Source: Sisyra terminalis (lineage: Eukaryota; Arthropoda; Insecta; Neuroptera; Sisyridae). Taken from it: DNA of 64,000 nt. The DNA lies in NCBI GenBank assembly GCA_958496175.1, contig OY292274.1, forward strand, positions 50,416,630-50,480,629. Reading direction: 5' to 3'. Made by a program: the position numbers and the translations under genes. Within the stretch, counting starts at the first letter, position 1, and the number at the start of each line of letters is the position of its first letter. The notes beneath the pieces are model-generated. The model worked only from the letters and a program-made list of their open reading frames with translations, was not told the origin of the DNA and did no database searches. This document shows, piece after piece, positions 1 through 11,480 of the stretch.

Positions 1-1379
1 ACCAAACGTGAATTTAATTAAAGCATTGATATTTGGGTGCCATTCAAACTATGGTAAATGATTTATTAATTCCCAGCGATTTATTCAGTAGAAAATGTTC
101 AGCAAGATTCGTTTCGATATTTTCTCAAATGGAACTTAATATTTGAATAAGTCTCAAGTATATTTTCATTTCTAAGCTTTCTAAGGTTTAAACGAACAGA
201 AAAACCTTTTCACCTCTTTTCGGACTGTTGACTTATAAAGGGAACGTTATACACATCAGGTTAATAAAATATGCGGTCTTTTTATACAGGTAAAGCTACT
301 TTGCTTCTAACAAAAAACGAAATTCTTTCAGTTTTTTGCACATCATTTAATATCGACAAAATATTTTTTTCCATTTGATGAAAGAAATGTAGAAAATATC
401 AATCAATAAGCCTCACAAAACACATACACATAAAACAAGTCTCGATTTTTCTTGGATTTTATGTGGTATAATGTTGCATGACCTAATACTAGTAAATTTT
501 ATTGCTTACCTCGGATTCATTAATATTTTAAAGAGTGAAATACTGAAAAAGCTATAAATCTTTTTCATCAATCATAAACGTGCTAGAAAAAGGTCATAGT
601 TAATTAACAGAACTAATTAGTAAATATCTCGCTAAGAATTTTAAAATAACTTATTGAATTTTCACAAAATGTGCATTCGAAATCTTTTCTTCGTATGCTA
701 AACCTATTTTAAAACCTTAAACCTTATTTTTTAAAAAATAAGTATCGAAAACATTTCTACAAATACAAGAGCAAGAAAGAAATTTAGAAAATTCAAATTT
801 TTATAAAACTATACTAAAATCTTCAAGTAGACTGAAAATACTGTTGAATAAGTTTATGAATCAGTTGTTCTGAATAAAAAATAGTCAAATAACTTTGAAG
901 TAAGTTTATATTTTTTAAAGTTTACTTCTAAGAAGCTATTTGATGTAATTAGTTTCCCAGTAAACTTATGAAACTTTGTAACTTGAAAGCTTTATAACTT
1001 GCGGTAAAGTATCATTTAATAATATAAAGAAATTTAAAACGAAAAGTGGAAACTTATTTTATGAGTTTATTTTAATAATATGTCCCTAAAACTAAAAATG
1101 GGAGTAATATTATTTTCTTTTGGTGTAATAAGCTTAGTTTTAGTTCCATTTCATTATTAATTCAATAAATACGTAGAAAATAGATGACCTAAGAAGCCAT
1201 AGAAAAATAAATAAAAAATTGCAATTGGTGGAAGAAATATCAAATACGCTGATAACTGGTACTATTGGCAAAAATAGAAAAAAAAATATGACAAATGAAA
1301 AAATCGTTTAGTTACCATTATTGAAAATTATAAAAAGGATTCAAGTACAAAAAAATCAGTCACCGAGATATTAACCAAA
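1..1379. other. AT-rich non-coding stretch, nothing recognised
   Basis: No reading frame or repeat that I recognise. One spot on the minus strand near 500-575 has a pyrimidine-rich acceptor (ctttttcag) followed 33 bases later by a donor-like GAG/GTAAGC, but the enclosed segment is AT-rich and only one of its three frames is open. I do not call an exon. Confidence 0.5.
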
Positions 1380-1870
1380 GAACATTCAGTTTAAATTGAG
1401 CTATGAAATTAATGAACTTCCAGCTATAGTGAATATCGCCCTCAAAAAATTTCTTTATTTGAAAATTATAACTTAAACTTCGGAAAATTACTATGTATGA
1501 AGTGTAATACTGTATGAATCTAAAACATGAACCTTCAGGAAACAAGAGAAGAAGTTTTAAGAGAGCTTTGATGAGTAGTTTTAAAAAAAATGGAAAAAAC
1601 GAATGGATGATGAGCAAATTTAAAAGTATAGAGGAGAACCTATGAAGATATATTGATCATCTGTCTAGAAACAAGAAGAAAAGTAAACAGGATTGATAAG
1701 AACGTGAAAAAAGGGCTATATTGGATATTGTAGAAGAAAAACCTTTTAGATCCAAAAAAATTGGATAGCAAGAGTTCGAATCTTGGTGTTTTAATCGTTG
1801 ACCTAAAGGATGTTACCAAGTATAAACAGTGAAGGAAAGAATCAAAATTACAACGCAGAAAAGTAAATTA
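1380..1870 (+). pseudogene. LINE ORF2 C-terminal relic (reverse transcriptase tail)
   Basis: Decayed C-terminal part of a non-LTR retrotransposon reverse transcriptase. At 1,489-1,620 one frame reads YYV*SVILYES followed by KT*TFRKQEKKF*ESFDE. This lines up with the YVWSxxLYGxETWTLRKxxxxxLExFEMW block found near the end of many insect LINE ORF2 proteins. Several conserved tryptophans are now stops (TGG to TGA or TAG). Further on, with frameshifts, there are a basic KVNRI-like stretch, RAILDIVEEK and, near 1,800, VDLKDVTKYK, which resembles the LDDLKExxGYxxLK tail of the same family. Order and spacing fit one 5'-truncated copy. Family assignment is from memory of the protein pattern; the exact clade is not settled. 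Confidence 0.7.
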
Positions 1871-2480
1871 GGAAGTTTTTTTAACTGGAAATTGAACTTC
1901 TCTATTCAAATTATTTTTTCCAACATGAACACTATTTTAGTTCAAAACAGGAGAAAAAATCAAAGTTGTGACATCCCAAATTAGAAATTAGTTGTTATAA
2001 TTTTTTTTGTGTATTTTTGGAAGTCTTTTGAAATTACAATTGCAATGATTAATATATTTTATGGAAACACAAGGTAAATTATTATTAGGTTAATTATTTA
2101 TAATTTGATCTAAGTTTGGAATCCTCCTCATTATTACAGCTTGCTCGGACTAATATCTAATTTTTGAGAAAAGTAATTGAGTAATATAAATTACAACTAT
2201 TGAAAAATGTATCATTATACACCTACTCGTGCTTCGTCCTCAATATTAGTACCATAGATAATTATATATTTAGTAACATGTTTCACCGTTCACCGTTCCT
2301 GTATATTCATTCACGTATTCTGTATTTCGGATTATCGGATTATTTTCATTGAAAATAATCACAGCAATATTGGCCCTTCCCGCAGCGGACCCATCCTGTA
2401 TTTTTCATTTATGTTTTAGTACTTAACCACAAAACACTCCACCCACTCATCATAGAAAACGTCAAGAGAAAACAAGACAA
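1871..2480. other. AT-rich non-coding stretch
   Basis: No gene seen. A less AT-rich patch starts near 2,220 and leads into the CGGGAC-rich segment that follows. Confidence 0.4.
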
Positions 2481-2670
2481 AGATCATTTGGAATATGTAA
2501 CCCGGAAAATTAGGAAAAAACGGGACGGTTGAAAAATTCAAGGTCAATCTAAAATATCTGAACCACAAATGGCATATCATATATACGTCCCGGTACACTG
2601 GGATAAGTCCCGATTTCGAGGTTTGTGACCCGATGTCCTTGTCCATGAATCATTTGTCCCGGTAGATAAA
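2480..2670. repeat. Segment with repeated CGGGAC/GTCCCG motifs
   Basis: The hexamer CGGGAC or its complement GTCCCG occurs at about 2,521, 2,588, 2,608 and 2,656, with related CCCGG/CCCGA near 2,502 and 2,630, in a window where such GC words are rare. This looks like the terminal or subterminal region of a DNA transposon, but I cannot find clean inverted ends or a target duplication. The class is unassigned. Confidence 0.3.
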
Positions 2671-4439
2671 AAAATATGTACATTGTAGCAAAACTGGGAT
2701 TTTAATGTAATCTAACACTAAGTAGATTTGATATAGTCAGGCACATCCACAAAAAATAACAGATTTTAATATTTTTCTTATTTTTTTTAAAGTTGGTGAC
2801 TTTTTTACAACGAATAAAGGTGTAATTGTCGGTGAAGGTTTTCTAGTGATTTTTTGTTGCAAGGGAGGATATCCCAATTGGTAGTTCGACAATTATGGCA
2901 GCTCTACTTTAAATGTTAACATTGTAATCGTACTGAACCGCTCAAGACATCCTTATTACCGTAAAATTGATAGGGCATGTTGATTAAAGATATGTCGACT
3001 GCCAAATCACCATTAATATTAGATCTAAAAGTTTTTCATCACGCAAGATCATTAATATTGTGAATGTATATCGTTTTTATGACTAACTTTTTGATTGAAA
3101 GAAAATGTACTGAGCACGTTTTATAGAAACAAGTAATTTAATATTTTGATGTGTTTGATATAGCAATTAGTGCCAAGTCATTTTTAAATGGATGCTTTTT
3201 TAAAGTGTAATGGGAAAAAAAATGGAGTGTAAAGTATCACATAGAATGAACAACATACTCTTAAAATTCTGCATTTTATCTGTAAATTGCTTTAGAAATC
3301 ATAGGCATGAATTTAAAATAATCTAATAAATGCCGAAGTGAGATGATCCTTTAACCATTTTCTTTTAGCCGTGAAACATAATAATAAACCCGAACTGTCC
3401 ATTAGAAGCACTTAGCCATTCGAATTATGTTCTTTTTGGCATTCCAGACAATTAAGTATTAAACTCCATGTTAATTAATGAAATTTAATGCTGTGCGAGT
3501 AAAAAGTAAAGAGTTTTTCAAAGTATGTTTTGCATTAAATGTTCTTTCATCCATAATATGTAGTTTCGAAAAACCTCGTCATGTAAAATTCTGTTTATTT
3601 TGCTCAATCGTATTTCATGTGAATTATGTATATCTACACTTGTATGATGGCAGACGAGAAGAGAAGAGTGCTTCACGTTTCAAGTACGGTTTTTGTTAAT
3701 GCATAAATTTTGCGAACTGAAATTGATCATTTAAATCAGTGCTTTTGAAATGGTACGACAACACGACACGAAACTTCATTTCATGACACTTTAGTCGCAT
3801 GTGATGGGTGATTTCGCATGTGATATGAATTTTTTTTAATTGATTTTTTTTTCGTTTTGTCATTCCATTTGCGAATTGAAAAACAATTATTTGTTGTTTT
3901 TGGTAAGTGGCAAATTAATTTACTTTAAAAAACCTGAACTAATGATTATTAGTTCTAAATTATGGAATCCATTAGCAGCAAACTAACAAATTCTTAACGA
4001 ATCAAAACTGCCCAATGAAACTTGAACTTTTTTATTTATTTATTATAATTTGTGTTGTTTCGTAATCTGTCCCAAGACAATAAGCGAATCTGTTAAACGT
4101 ATGGACGAGACGACTGGGTACCCCAATTGGGGTGCTTTCTTCTTTACTACCTGTAGGGCAACTCCACAAGTGTCAGATACTTCAGTCTAACAATCTTCTC
4201 GCTGTTATTCAAAATAGGGTCATAACTAGCACGGGTGATCATTTAAGCGCTGTTTAAGCGATGCCTTTTTCTTAACAGTCACTATGCCTAAAGCTTTATG
4301 GATGTTAAAGTTCGTAATATACTTATGAGCATAAACGAGACACAGTAGAACTAAATTATGAAAGAATAAAACTTTAAAATAAAGTTCAAAGCTATTAAAA
4401 GGCTATAGGAGTTATCAGGATTTTCAATAGAAGAAAGTA
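2671..4439. other. AT-rich stretch with a short GC-richer block at 4.08-4.28 kb
   Basis: No gene recognised. The 73-codon frame at 3,478-3,699 (+) has no family resemblance. From about 4,080 to 4,280 the sequence is more complex and contains the perfect 14-bp palindrome ACCCCAATTGGGGT at 4,120-4,133. This block directly precedes the LINE relic at 4.44 kb and may be part of the same or another transposon. Confidence 0.4.
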
Positions 4440-4720
4440 CGAATAAGATAAATAAATTTATCCTGCATTAAGAACATCAACCAAGAAAGAGCGACCATCG
4501 ACGTGGTCACAAAAAAAAAAACTAACAGTAGGGGTTGCATTCCAAAGGAAATGGATTCATGTATGATTTTGTAGGAGGAAAACTGGAACGCATCAAAAAA
4601 AAGGAAGAAGACTGATAAAATTCGGAAAAACAAATTAAAACCCTGGATTTATTCAAGAAGGTGTGACTATTCCGTTTTAAAAAATCTCATCAAGGATAGG
4701 CAACGCTGGAGAGAGCAATT
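4440..4720 (+). pseudogene. Probable LINE ORF2 extreme C-terminus relic
   Basis: With one frameshift, the plus strand from about 4,575 to 4,720 reads RRKTGTHQKKGRRLIKFGK, then a short gap, then VLKNLIKDRQRWREQF. The pattern basic-GRPxxRWxDxIKxDL followed by AxDRxRWRE is the usual end of ORF2 in several insect LINE families. Upstream, 4,440-4,570 is too decayed to align by eye. The antisense frame of 69 codons over the same bases is a shadow. This could be chance, given how short the good match is, but the terminal DRQRWRE is characteristic. Confidence 0.45.
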
Positions 4721-7700
4721 TAGAACAAAAAAAAAATATTCTTTCTAGATGTAATTTAAACCAAAATTTTTTGATTCATAACACCTTTCAAATGCTAATT
4801 CATCGTAACAACGCTCTATAAAGGACCCTAGCAAAACAGAAAACCCGAATTGCAAGGTCTATCGAAAAATACTTCCAACGCCAGATTATGGTCTTACTTT
4901 TATTACGTGCAGAAAATTTCTCAGTTGACAATATAATCTTAGTAATTTTAAATGTCTTAAAATTTTTATGAAACTCCCTCTAATTTTTCAGGTAATTTTA
5001 ATGCGTAATTATTCCAAATTCTGATATTTTTTTTAGCTGATGGTCCTTTAAATAACTATTTCAAGCTCAATGTTTTAAAAATTTTCTTTTGATAACCTTT
5101 TATATTTTGAAAACTGAAGTAAAAATATACCTGATTATAAACAATAGAATCATTACAAGTCTTGCAGCTCTAAGTATTAGCAACAAAAAATGCGAGCTTC
5201 AATTAACGAAGTTAGCGATGAGCTAACGAAAAACATACGTTCAAAATTGAAAATTTAAAGTTTTTAATTACGAAAACGGTTCTAATTTTTACATTAATTC
5301 GTTTCATTTTTGTTTTAAAATATGATAATTGTGACTTATCTCTCAATCCTTTCAGTAATATCATAGATCATAAAGTAGGGTTTTTTTTCTACCAAAGCGA
5401 TTTTACAGTTTTAGAGTGTAATAATGAAGAGTAATAAGTAGGTAATAGTAAGAAGGTTAACCAATTTCAAGTCGAACCATATAAAATTAAAAAAATGAAA
5501 ATTTTGTAGTAATAGTACAAACTTAGTTAAGAAAGAGTTAAAGATACTTATGATTTTGTTGAAAGTAGTGAGAACGGATTCCACTTTAAAAAATAACAAA
5601 GTAATAGAAAGTGGTAAAATTAAGACATCAATTTAATTTTAAAGAAATTCAATTCATTTTAGATAATTAAGAGTATAAATCAACCAGTAAGTTCATCATT
5701 CTTTTGCAAACCACCTTTAAGCGTTTGGTCAACCTTGCTAAGCAAAATAAAATTCAACTGTTTGCCAACAATTCATTCAAGAATAAAAAGGTAGTTTTCT
5801 TCATATTTCCATTAAAACATGAAATTTTAGAATATTTTTACAAAATTTTTGCGTTTAGGTACTATGAAGTATAAATCTAAATTAGAAAAAAAGAAGCTGT
5901 GAATATTTAGTAATTAACGGGCTTAGATAATACAATTTTTCTTTGATGAAGCTTAAAACCGATCCCCGTTTGACTCCAACTCGAAACTCATTTTGGGCTC
6001 TTTATTCTTTGTTCGGAAAATCAAAAATTAATTAGTTTAAATTTAATTGATTTTTTTTTTATTTTCAAATAAATTGCACAATCTGCATAGGGTTGCAATA
6101 AGTGCATTCAATCCATACACAATCACATGTAAGCACTAGTCCCAGTAGATTAGTGCTATATAAGTACAAAGATTTTTAACAATCAATAGCAACAATAACA
6201 ATAATAGTAATTCTGATAGCAATAACAACAATCATAAAAACAATTAACAGTAATTGATAATTGAATCTTTAAAATCAAGACACATATATAAAGATTTTTT
6301 TCATTTGATTCAAGAATTTAAATGTCTAACTTTAAAGTTTGAGTTTCACAATTAATGTTAAAAAATCCCAATGGTATAAATTTAGAATTTGTAGTTTTTC
6401 AACTTGTGAGGTGCCTATTAAAGTTTTAAGCAAATTTTAATATGAAAATTTAACGATAACAATCAAATAAAATGCATTCTTAAATAATTTTTCACGACAT
6501 CACCTTCATTATTAAAGTTCATTAGTAATTTTTGAATAAACAAGCGATTCAATTTTGCATAAAAAAACTATATTTCAATATAAGAGCTGTTAGAGATTTA
6601 AAAAAAATTTTAAAGCAATTATAAAAAGTGTTTATAAATTAAGAAGAAATGAATGTAAATGTTCACATTCAACGCCAACAAGCCAAGCAAATTGATTTTA
6701 TCTTGGTTTTTCTGTCAGTAACATTCTGGTTGTTACATAAAGAAAAAAGAAGAAAAAAAAACGTAAAATCTGATAAAAAATTGTTCTTTCACTATCAGTC
6801 GTTTCATATTTTTCAAATGTTGAGAAAATATTAAAAACGACAAAACGAGAAACGAATAATATGCAATTGAATTAATGATAGTTATCAACTTGATTCAGTA
6901 TTTTACCGTCTGCTGTAAAATAAGTTTTCATGTTCTCGTATTTCATATTTCTAGGAAAAATCGGATAGTTTTTCAAAATCATAACGATGTGAATGAAAAG
7001 AGAATTGTACGAAATGATAAATTAATTAATTGTTTTGAGTTCTCTCCAACAATAAATGGTGTGTGGCATCATCGCATCACTATATTTCTTCTTAAAATTT
7101 ACCCTTTTTACGAAATATCGGTGAATTAAAACGGTTATTTTATTTTTTTTATTTATAAAATTTTGTTCTAGAAATCTTTATTTTGAAGTAAAAAGTATGT
7201 TTCTCATACTTTTTTGGACAAAATTATGAGAGACAATTAGTATCAAAATATTTCATTAATCTTGTATTTGGAATTTACCATCTTTAAAATTATTTAGTAT
7301 ACCTATTCAAAATTCAAATTTAAGAGCTGATTCTTTAAGGAATTACTTGAGCTTATTTAATATCTATATCTGCAAAATCTAAAATGAATAGGAAAGCTAA
7401 CATACGTTACAAGCTCGTACTACCTTAAACAGCATTATTTGCCTGAAAATTAATTTTTTATTTTAAAAATACGAAATTTGAAACATCTATACCTTTGTGT
7501 TACTAGCTCGGATATTTTATATTTTACTGTTTTTAATTCATAAAAAGATGACAAAAACCACCTTATATTATGTTAATACAATGAAGAATTGAGATTCCAC
7601 AATTTTAGTTCAAAAAAAAAAGAAAACACTATAAAAATAAATCTCCATACGCCATAAACCCAAGTTTGTTGTAGCTTTAAGAAGGTTGTTTTAGGATTTT

Positions 7701-9867
7701 ATCATCAAATAATGGAACATTTTCTTTGATCCTTTCCATCACTGGTCTTAAAAAACAAAACAATTTTTTGCTACAGTATACCCTATGTAAAAAATATTGG
7801 TTTATTATTTTCCGATTTTTCATACCATTTTCGTTTTAATATCGTCGAATTTATGACGAATAAAACACTTTAAAAACTCGTTTGCTAAGATTGTCATAGT
7901 TTTTATTGATTTGAACAAAACTTTTTTCTCAACGCAATTTATGGGGTTTTTAGCAGAATTCATTGTTTTTTATTTTGAGTCCTTTGAAATTTAAACACTT
8001 AATTCAAATAGTTCAAAAACAAAAGTAGTTTGGTAACAGAGTATGACGTATTAGATATTCGAGCTTTGAAAAAAAAAATATGAAAAATGAACCCCTAATT
8101 GTCCAAAATTATAAAAAAAAAATTTTTTTGTTTCGAAATTTCTACAATATTTACAATTTAAAATATATTTTTTTAATGTTGAACATTAAAAAATTATGCA
8201 GTTCAGTATGCAATAACCTAGATTTTACGGCTGCTTTTTTCGAACAAGAACTCACTAATATTTTTTTCATGAATATGAAAATATAAATAACATTTAGGTA
8301 AAATAAATTTTCGTATTTATCTGAAAAAATTATAAAGTAGTTAAATTCAATTTATAAATAGATATTATGTCTCTAAGAACCGGCACGTTAACTTAAAATG
8401 TTGCATTTCATATGCATTTTACATAAGTCTAATCATTATTCAACCGAAGCAGATGCCACCTAGTTGATTATTTAAATTTGAAAATGAACTATCCATATTG
8501 ACAATATAAAATACATAAAATACAATAAAATGTTGTAGACCAGATGTTTCCAGTATAAATATTTTACAACAGCATTTACATACAAGATTGACTGGATTAC
8601 CTCGTTATTTTATATACAGTTCACGCCGGAAAATATTCCATTACGGATACAAATCATTCTGACGATTGAGACCTTTTCCATCTCCAGTCCAGCTGAACTT
8701 ATGTTAACTAAATGTTTCAATTTATGCAAAACTAATAAAGCAAATCAACTTTAATCTTGCACTAACTGTTAAAAAAGAAGCTTACATTTTTATCATTTTT
8801 ACATTAACTTAATTGACTTTCCATTCACATAAATACCCAACAATTCAACATTTGGTTTGATATCTTCAGTAATCAAAATTAGTCTTTAAATTTGCGAATT
8901 CAATTGTCGTTCATGGAAATGGTAATATCTGTCTTTGTAACCGTTTATTAAGTAATTATAATTTGATGTAGCAGTAATACTATACAGACAATAATTTTAA
9001 CTTATCAGGGACTCAATAAATCATAGCTAATCTAGTTTAGCAGAGATTAACAGAACGTTTAATGTCAACGAAAATCAGTTGAATCTATGTTAATTTATTA
9101 ACGAAAACATCACACAATGGGATTGTCCAAATTTGAAGTTATTATTGTCGTGAAAAAATATATTCTTCTTGGCAATTGGATTTCTTAAGCTCTATTCAAG
9201 CATTTTTTAAAAGAAAAAGAACTACTGCCTTATAGATTTTCCTTCATTGATTTATATTAATTGACCTATTGATTTACATATTAATTTTTGTTTTAAACAA
9301 CCGTAGATTGAAAAATATTTTAGATTTTGTTTTTATCAAGTTTGGAGGTCTAGTAACCCTATGAATGATGCTGATGGCTTAAGGTTATTTATCACAGTGG
9401 CTATTAGACTTTCTATTAAATTTTCTCAAAGATCAAATGCACCTAAACGGACCGAACTAAATAAACATCGCACGTGGCTTTTTTGTTATTTCCTCTTGTA
9501 AAAACAAAAAAAAAAATCCTCAATTGCCGCAAAATTTATTACAATTATTGCTTTTTAAATAAAGGGATAGTTTTTACGCGTTACAAAACGTTTTATTAAT
9601 TAAAATTATGTATATATTTTTTAATTTTGTATACTACATTTATGAAATTATTTCATAATTCAAGAAACCCAAAAAAAATTTATCTCAATTTATTGAAAGA
9701 CAATACAATATTACAGTTTAAACATTGCATACTCCGTTCAATGCACCTAAGCGGTTAGCATACTAATAATTGACATGGTGATTGGCGACTAACACGTTTT
9801 AAACTCTTGTACTAAACTTTAACATTTCATATCACAACTTGCACCTGGATTTAGGTCTTGAAAAACA
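4721..9867. other. Long AT-rich non-coding stretch
   Basis: No gene recognised over about 5 kb. Frames at 6,649-6,834, 6,875-7,129 and 8,080-8,286 (+) are low-complexity, rich in F, I, K and N, and show no domain pattern. A short AAC/AAT-type imperfect trinucleotide tract lies at 6,178-6,245. A somewhat GC-richer patch at 8,580-8,700 is not identified. Confidence 0.5.
6178..6245. repeat. Imperfect AAC/AAT trinucleotide tract
   Basis: Interrupted run of caa, aat and taa units (caatagcaacaataacaata and similar), a degenerate microsatellite. Confidence 0.6.
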
Positions 9868-10406
9868 TCAGTCTTTTTGAGAAACCTTAAGGTTGCCTTC
9901 ACACTTCCTGTTACAAACAATCTTCGATTTTCTGGGGGACACCAGTTGTTCGTCTTTCCACCTCTGTTCCTTTAGATTCCAGTAAAATATGGTCCACTGA
10001 TTTTTCACCTCCGAATCGATACACCCCTCGGTTAATTCACTAATTAAATGGAAATGTGTCAGATTCATAAGACCGATGCACAGGCTATTCAAAACTACCT
10101 CCTCTCTCCCGGGTTAGTTCACCAAACTTTGGGGTTTCCATCATTGTTTTCCTAACTATATACAATTTTTATGGTCTTGTCCGTCAAATATTATTACAAT
10201 GTAGTCGTGATAAATTTCAGAGCATGTTGATGGTCTTCCAGGCTCAGTTTCAGTTCATTGTTTATTGGCGTTGTTGATTCCCTTGCTTCCTTATCAACTC
10301 TTTCGTTTACCTGGATTCTTTGGTGCCTGGGAATCCACATGAGGGTTATTTGGAAATTGTTACCAAAGCTTAAACTTTGTTGCAAACAAAAATATTTAAT
10401 GTACAT
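9868..10406 (-). pseudogene. LINE ORF2 relic: RNase H end plus C-terminal zinc-knuckle-like tail
   Basis: Read on the minus strand from 10,406, the first part gives ITLMWIPRHQRIQVNERVDK and then EARES. This is the WxPxHxxIxGNExVDxxAxEA motif that closes the RNase H domain of retroelements, here with the GH glycine changed to R. After a frame change, 10,130 to 9,868 reads REEVVLNSLCIGLMNLTHFH and LISELTEGC. This resembles the LxRLRIGHTxLTHxxLxxxxxPxC block after RNase H in I-, R1- and LOA-type LINEs; the later Cys/His positions are mostly lost. One frameshift lies between the two parts. No reverse transcriptase is visible upstream, so this is a 5'-truncated, inactive copy. Confidence 0.8.
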
Positions 10407-11363
10407 AAATCATGTTTGTGTGCATTGAACATCATGTTTGTTAGAAAAAACGAATTTGTTGTACTACTTTATTAAAAAAAAAATGGAATTTTATTTATCT
10501 GATTATTTTGTAAAACAAGTAGTAGTTGCGAATTTTCCCCAGCATTAGTGTTGACAAACAACTGTTATAAAGAAAACGAAAAAAAACATTAACTTCGGCA
10601 TTTTTAATTTTTGTTTACTATTCGTTTATAAAATAAATATATTTATATTTTTATTAATATTCTAGCTTTTCCTGTATATGAATGTTACAAATAAACTATT
10701 ACATTATTGTAGGTAGCATTAACATTTTAGAAATTTAAATTTCTAGAGGAATTAATGGAGTTTGCATTAAATAAAAGTTCATAATATATAATCATTAAAA
10801 TCAAGCTATAGGAAATTTAAAGCTATTAGGAAATCAGGATATTTTACAAAAACTTAAGAGAGGTACTAATCAGTCATATAGTACTAAGACATTGAAGGTT
10901 TCAGATTTATATCAATTATTGTTTGTGATTAAAATTTCGTAGTGAAAAACCGAAAAGTTTTCCTCAGTATTAGCGAAACCGTTTCATCAAAAATTGTAGT
11001 AATATTTAGCGCTTAATCATACCCCTTTTTTAAACAAATAACAAACTTCGTAGGTTTATAGATTTGAAAATAATATATTTTTTTTAAAAATTTCCTTCAT
11101 CATGAACCAATTAAAAAAAAATCAATAAAAACCTCTTCCGCGCTTAATGTTAATGCTTTGTATAACCAACATATATTCATAATACGGACACAAAAATAAA
11201 AGAAAATTATTTCTGGTATATGATTGTTAATTTTAAATTGTGTTTACTTTATATTTTAAAAAAAATAGGAAAGTATTTTTCCACAACTATCAATATATGT
11301 TCAGTGAAGTAAATGATGAGTACGTTGTTAATGCGAGAAGAATGTTTTGAGCAATGCACTGAT
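10407..11363. other. AT-rich non-coding stretch
   Basis: Nothing recognised. It separates the LINE relic from the repeat at 11.36 kb. Confidence 0.5.
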
Positions 11364-11480
11364 AACTGATGACAGCACATACACTTATCAATGCAAGAAG
11401 CTATTAGCCAATGGGATTACGAGATTTAAAGATGTTTATTTGTTTTGATTATTGAAATTTTAAAAATTTGAGAAAACCAC
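11364..11480 (+). repeat. Dispersed repeat R, copy 1
   Basis: About 115 bp match, in opposite orientation, the segment at 55,461-55,579. Shared words include TAGCCAATGGGATT, GAGATTTAA, TTTGTTTTGATTATTGAAAT and GACAGCA...TACAC. By eye there are only some 15-18 differences plus small indels over 113 positions. Weaker similarity may continue to about 11,560. No coding potential is seen. Likely a fragment of an interspersed element of unknown class. Confidence 0.75.

Noticed and set aside
500..575. 33-bp micro-exon with good acceptor and donor on the minus strand
   Set aside because: AT-rich, two frames closed, and strong-looking splice words arise often by chance here.
1770..1800. B-box-like AGAGTTCGAATC
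   Set aside because: Falls inside the LINE relic; no A box and no tRNA fold.
6178..6245. CRISPR-like array of short units
   Set aside because: It is a degenerate trinucleotide run without spacers.
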